This document shows positions 62,287 to 64,000 of a DNA stretch of 64,000 nucleotides, in pieces. The position numbers and the translations under genes were made by a program. Each line of letters starts with the position of its first letter. The stretch's first letter is position 1. This stretch comes from Methanosarcinales archaeon. GTDB taxonomy: Archaea; Halobacteriota; Methanosarcinia; Methanosarcinales; Methanoperedenaceae. Location: contig CAJPFJ010000001.1 of the NCBI GenBank assembly GCA_905339155.1, positions 1-64,000 on the forward strand, in the 5' to 3' direction. The notes beneath the pieces are model-generated. The model did no database searches, was not told where the DNA came from, and saw nothing but the letters and a program-made list of their open reading frames with translations.

Positions 62287-62414
62287 CTTAGATCACCTTC
62301 GCTTTCTGGAATTTCAATATAGACAAAATCTTCGTTTTTCGCAGATAAAATTTCTCGAAAATTTCTAATTATTTTTTTTCCTGCATTTTCGGTGATGTTG
62401 TCACTGTTTGTCAT
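62283..62414 (-). CDS. Orphan microprotein
   Basis: 43 aa starting MTNSDNITENAGKKIIRNFR, helical and then a strand (FVYIEIPESEGD). The stop overlaps the next ATG, and the start lies 7 bp after the previous stop. Not recognised. Confidence 0.45.
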   Translation of the reverse strand: MTNSDNITENAGKKIIRNFREILSAKNEDFVYIEIPESEGDLR

Positions 62415-62420
62415 CTTAAA

Positions 62421-62681
62421 TCATCTCCATGATTTTCGTGTGTTAAACCATTTTTCTTTATATGGTTCATTTTCAAGTATTGTCCAAGTATTATCTTTTT
62501 TCACTTCAATTGTAATGTATCCAACACAATTTTTCAATTCAATATCTGAATATACTAAATGTTGTCCAGATGTTGGGTTTCCATCAGTATATATAAATAA
62601 GTTATTTCCTATTTTTGTAACAGTTGGATCTAATGGTGCTGATGAAAGAAAATTTTTCACCAATTTTTTAAATAATTCCAT
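62421..62681 (-). CDS. Small orphan protein
   Basis: 86 aa mixed alpha/beta protein. An N-terminal helix (ELFKKLVKNFLSSA) is followed by strands (NNLFIYTDGNP, HLVYSDIELKNCVGYITIEV) and a basic end. CAGGTGATTTAAATG at its start is the element's standard SD spacing. Not recognised. Confidence 0.55.
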   Translation of the reverse strand: MELFKKLVKNFLSSAPLDPTVTKIGNNLFIYTDGNPTSGQHLVYSDIELKNCVGYITIEVKKDNTWTILENEPYKEKWFNTRKSWR

Positions 62682-62825
62682 TTAAATCACCTGTTCCAAT
62701 TTTACCAACTCTTTTATGCGTTTATCCTGTACTGTAAAAACAGTTTCTTCAGGTTGACCAAATTCATTAAATTTCATGGTCTTAGGTATTATTACATTTC
62801 CATTTTTATCAAATTGTGATGGCAT
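62682..62825 (-). CDS. Orphan microprotein
   Basis: 47 aa starting MPSQFDKNGNVIIPKTMKFN, followed by EFGQPEETVFTVQDKRIKEL. Its 3' end contains the SD of the following gene. Not recognised. Confidence 0.45.
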   Translation of the reverse strand: MPSQFDKNGNVIIPKTMKFNEFGQPEETVFTVQDKRIKELVKLEQVI

Positions 62826-62826
62826 T

Positions 62827-63213
62827 TCAAATCACTTCCTCATGTTCGCACTGTACATATACATCTTTAATATACAATTCTTCATCAGATACGTTTTTTA
62901 AGGCTGGAATGAATGCGTCAATGATATCTCTTGCGACCTGAAAATCAGTTAAATAACCCCGCCAGTTTCCAATACCACATGACCAGTTTTTATTTTTTTC
63001 AAGATATATTTTCGCAATCTCAAGGCCGTCAATCATTTTTTGTCTATTGATGTTGCTTTCCATACAGGATTTGCATTTACTTACAATGCCTTCATTCCAT
63101 TTTACAATACCTTGACTGTCATTTAAAACAGATAATAATAAATTTCTTTCTGGAAGATTTGTACCAAACAATATGTTAAATGACTTTTTTTCTAATACAA
63201 TGAATCCGCCCAT
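62827..63213 (-). CDS. Small zinc-finger-like protein, first of a paralogous pair
   Basis: 128 aa. After a short beta start (GGFIVLEKKSFNILFG) it shows DSQGIVKWNEGIVSKCKSC, then YLEKNKNWSCGIGNWRGYLTD, ARDIIDAFIPAL and a final CEHEEVI. The CKSC pair and later Cys residues suggest a metal site. The same order of motifs is found in the partial gene at the right edge, so the two are tandem paralogues. Confidence 0.6.
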   Translation of the reverse strand: MGGFIVLEKKSFNILFGTNLPERNLLLSVLNDSQGIVKWNEGIVSKCKSCMESNINRQKMIDGLEIAKIYLEKNKNWSCGIGNWRGYLTDFQVARDIIDAFIPALKNVSDEELYIKDVYVQCEHEEVI

Positions 63214-63214
63214 T

Positions 63215-63409
63215 TTAAATCACATCCTTCTCTAATAGTTCAATTGCATCACTCAATGTTTTAGAATCTGTCCTGTTAATGACATTATTAAGAAATTTCA
63301 AATTCTCGATAGTCAAATGTTCGCACTGATCGCTTGGACATTGAACGCCTTCTGATATTTCCTTCATGTATTTTTGATAGTGATCAATGATGATCGACTT
63401 TTCTGACAT
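63215..63409 (-). CDS. Small orphan protein
   Basis: 64 aa, acidic and helical (EKSIIIDHYQKYMKEISEG, LKFLNNVINRTDSKTLSDAI), with one Cys pair (VQCPSDQCEH). Not recognised. It is packed between the two paralogue regions. Confidence 0.5.
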   Translation of the reverse strand: MSEKSIIIDHYQKYMKEISEGVQCPSDQCEHLTIENLKFLNNVINRTDSKTLSDAIELLEKDVI

Positions 63410-63410
63410 T

Positions 63411-63653
63411 TTAACTCACTTTCCAGAAGCATTCAACTTTTTGGTCTTTGTCAAAATATTGACATTTTTTGTCAAAGTGTTTGTGATAATCTTTTGAGTT
63501 TTTGATGATAGATTTGAGTTCCCATTTTTCAAATTCAGTCATCCAATTTTTTTGCAGACTGAGTGCATATTCCATTGAACAGTTTTCCCAGCACAAAAGT
63601 TTCTCGTAACTGGTCATAAGAGACCACCTTGTAATTATAGGTTCTGTTGACAT
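63411..63653 (-). CDS. Small orphan protein
   Basis: 80 aa with many Trp, Lys and Cys residues (LLCWENCSMEYALSLQKNWM, KKCQYFDKDQKVECFWKVS). GAAGTGATC precedes the ATG. Not recognised. Confidence 0.5.
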   Translation of the reverse strand: MSTEPIITRWSLMTSYEKLLCWENCSMEYALSLQKNWMTEFEKWELKSIIKNSKDYHKHFDKKCQYFDKDQKVECFWKVS

Positions 63654-63654
63654 G

Positions 63655-64000
63655 TTAGATCACTTCCGCGCCTGTTACTTTTGGATTATTAATTTTCAAA
63701 GTATTATCTCCTTTTTTTTCACATGTACACGGGTTGCAGTTATTATTTATGTAAATATCATCAACCACAGTTGTTTTTAAGGCTGATATGAAGTCATTAA
63801 TTATGTTATTTACAGCCTGGTAATCTGTAAGTTCATCTTCCCACTTACCAACATTTCCTGACCAGTTAGGATTATTCAACAAATATAGTTTAGTTGTTTT
63901 TAGTCCTTTTATTAAATTTTGGGCTTTGAAATTACCACTCGGGCAGTATTTACATTTACCAACAAAACCTTCGTCAAATTTTTTAATACCTCCACTATCA
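63655..64000 (-). CDS. Small zinc-finger-like protein, second paralogue, cut by window edge
   Basis: The open frame continues upstream past position 64000 with DSGGIKKFDEGFVGKCKYCP, then LYLLNNPNWSGNVGKWEDEL and NNIINDFISAL, ending with a Cys-rich tail (NNNCNPCTCEKK). Each block aligns with the 128-aa protein, so the apparent internal Met at 63882 is not the start. The N-terminus lies beyond the window. Confidence 0.6.
   Translation of the reverse strand, partial: DSGGIKKFDEGFVGKCKYCPSGNFKAQNLIKGLKTTKLYLLNNPNWSGNVGKWEDELTDYQAVNNIINDFISALKTTVVDDIYINNNCNPCTCEKKGDNTLKINNPKVTGAEVI

Noticed and set aside
28806-64000. Borg-type element of Methanoperedens
   Set aside because: No long terminal repeats or the abundant perfect tandem repeats typical of Borgs were seen, and this element appears integrated and carries an integrase.
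1-64000. tRNA or rRNA genes
   Set aside because: I found no cloverleaf-like sequence with TTCGA arms or rRNA-like stretch, including at the integration junction.

Overview
The window joins a stretch of archaeal chromosome (1 to about 28,745) to at least 35 kb of an integrated mobile element (about 28,760 to the right edge). The host part fits a Euryarchaeote of the methanogen/ANME type, and I would guess Methanosarcinales. The evidence is the aIF5B/IF-2 operon with archaeal ribosomal proteins L7Ae, S28e and L24e, an rpl18a-prefoldin-ftsY operon, archaeal phosphoglycerate mutase (apgM), both F420 (FO synthase) genes cofG and cofH, and archaeal TATA/BRE promoters. Several element surface proteins carry domain repeats that I associate with Methanosarcinales. 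The exact genus (for example Ca. Methanoperedens) is inference only.

Host layout. 1-193 is a decayed IS110 transposase. 275-5347 on the minus strand is the translation operon rpl7ae-rps28e-rpl24e-ndk-infB, followed by a tail-anchored protein, apgM and a SemiSWEET gene. 6357-10182 is a trpD-trpF-trpE-trpG operon behind a 10-bp-phased set of TGTACA-like boxes that match the archaeal TrpY operator. Then come rubrerythrin, a SufS-like cysteine desulfurase, a small Cys-rich protein, an ArsB-like permease, the rpl18a-pfdA-ftsY operon, a Met-rich exported protein, a flavodoxin, a PspC/DUF5668 membrane pair and a pentapeptide-repeat protein. A minus-strand block follows: aminotransferase, hxlB, an unknown gene, mtnP, a phosphoribosyltransferase and MscS. 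After it lie a GC-rich structured island, a response regulator, an HTH regulator, and cofG/cofH. The host part ends in a DUF362 ferredoxin-domain gene whose 5' end is cut off.

Element layout. The junction lies inside the DUF362 gene, about 50-60 bp from the start of a tyrosine-recombinase gene that reads into the element. From there almost everything is on the minus strand, visibly more AT-rich than the host. Genes are chained by ATGA or TAATG overlaps, with GGTGATT Shine-Dalgarno sites. Modules in order: a CPBP-protease/membrane-protein operon ending in a 34-aa Cys-rich microprotein; two giant surface proteins (1308 and 909 aa); small HTH and membrane proteins; an eight-gene envelope operon with two pilin-like PEGA proteins and several TM-anchored, Thr/Pro-rich ectodomain proteins, preceded by two small regulators; a separately transcribed 393-aa membrane-anchored protein with its own strong terminator (candidate major coat or surface protein); two exported carbohydrate-binding-type proteins (LamG and heparin-lyase-like), each preceded by a related promoter and a predicted small RNA; a 932-bp non-coding region; a replication module (590-aa P-loop ATPase and CoiA-like nuclease); an AbrB-type regulator; a winged-helix protein; a DNA methyltransferase with an embedded XRE HTH; and a run of small orphan genes that continues past the window.

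The most striking non-coding structure is in that 932-bp region. Twelve exact TCCAAGT heptamers are arranged in six pairs with mirrored spacing (9, 11, 8 | 8, 11, 9) around an AT-rich core, directly beside the replication ATPase gene. It is my candidate replication origin or partition site. I saw no recognisable capsid protein, terminase, conjugation ATPase, rRNA, tRNA or CRISPR array. The element could therefore be an enveloped provirus or an integrative plasmid of a type I cannot match to a known family.
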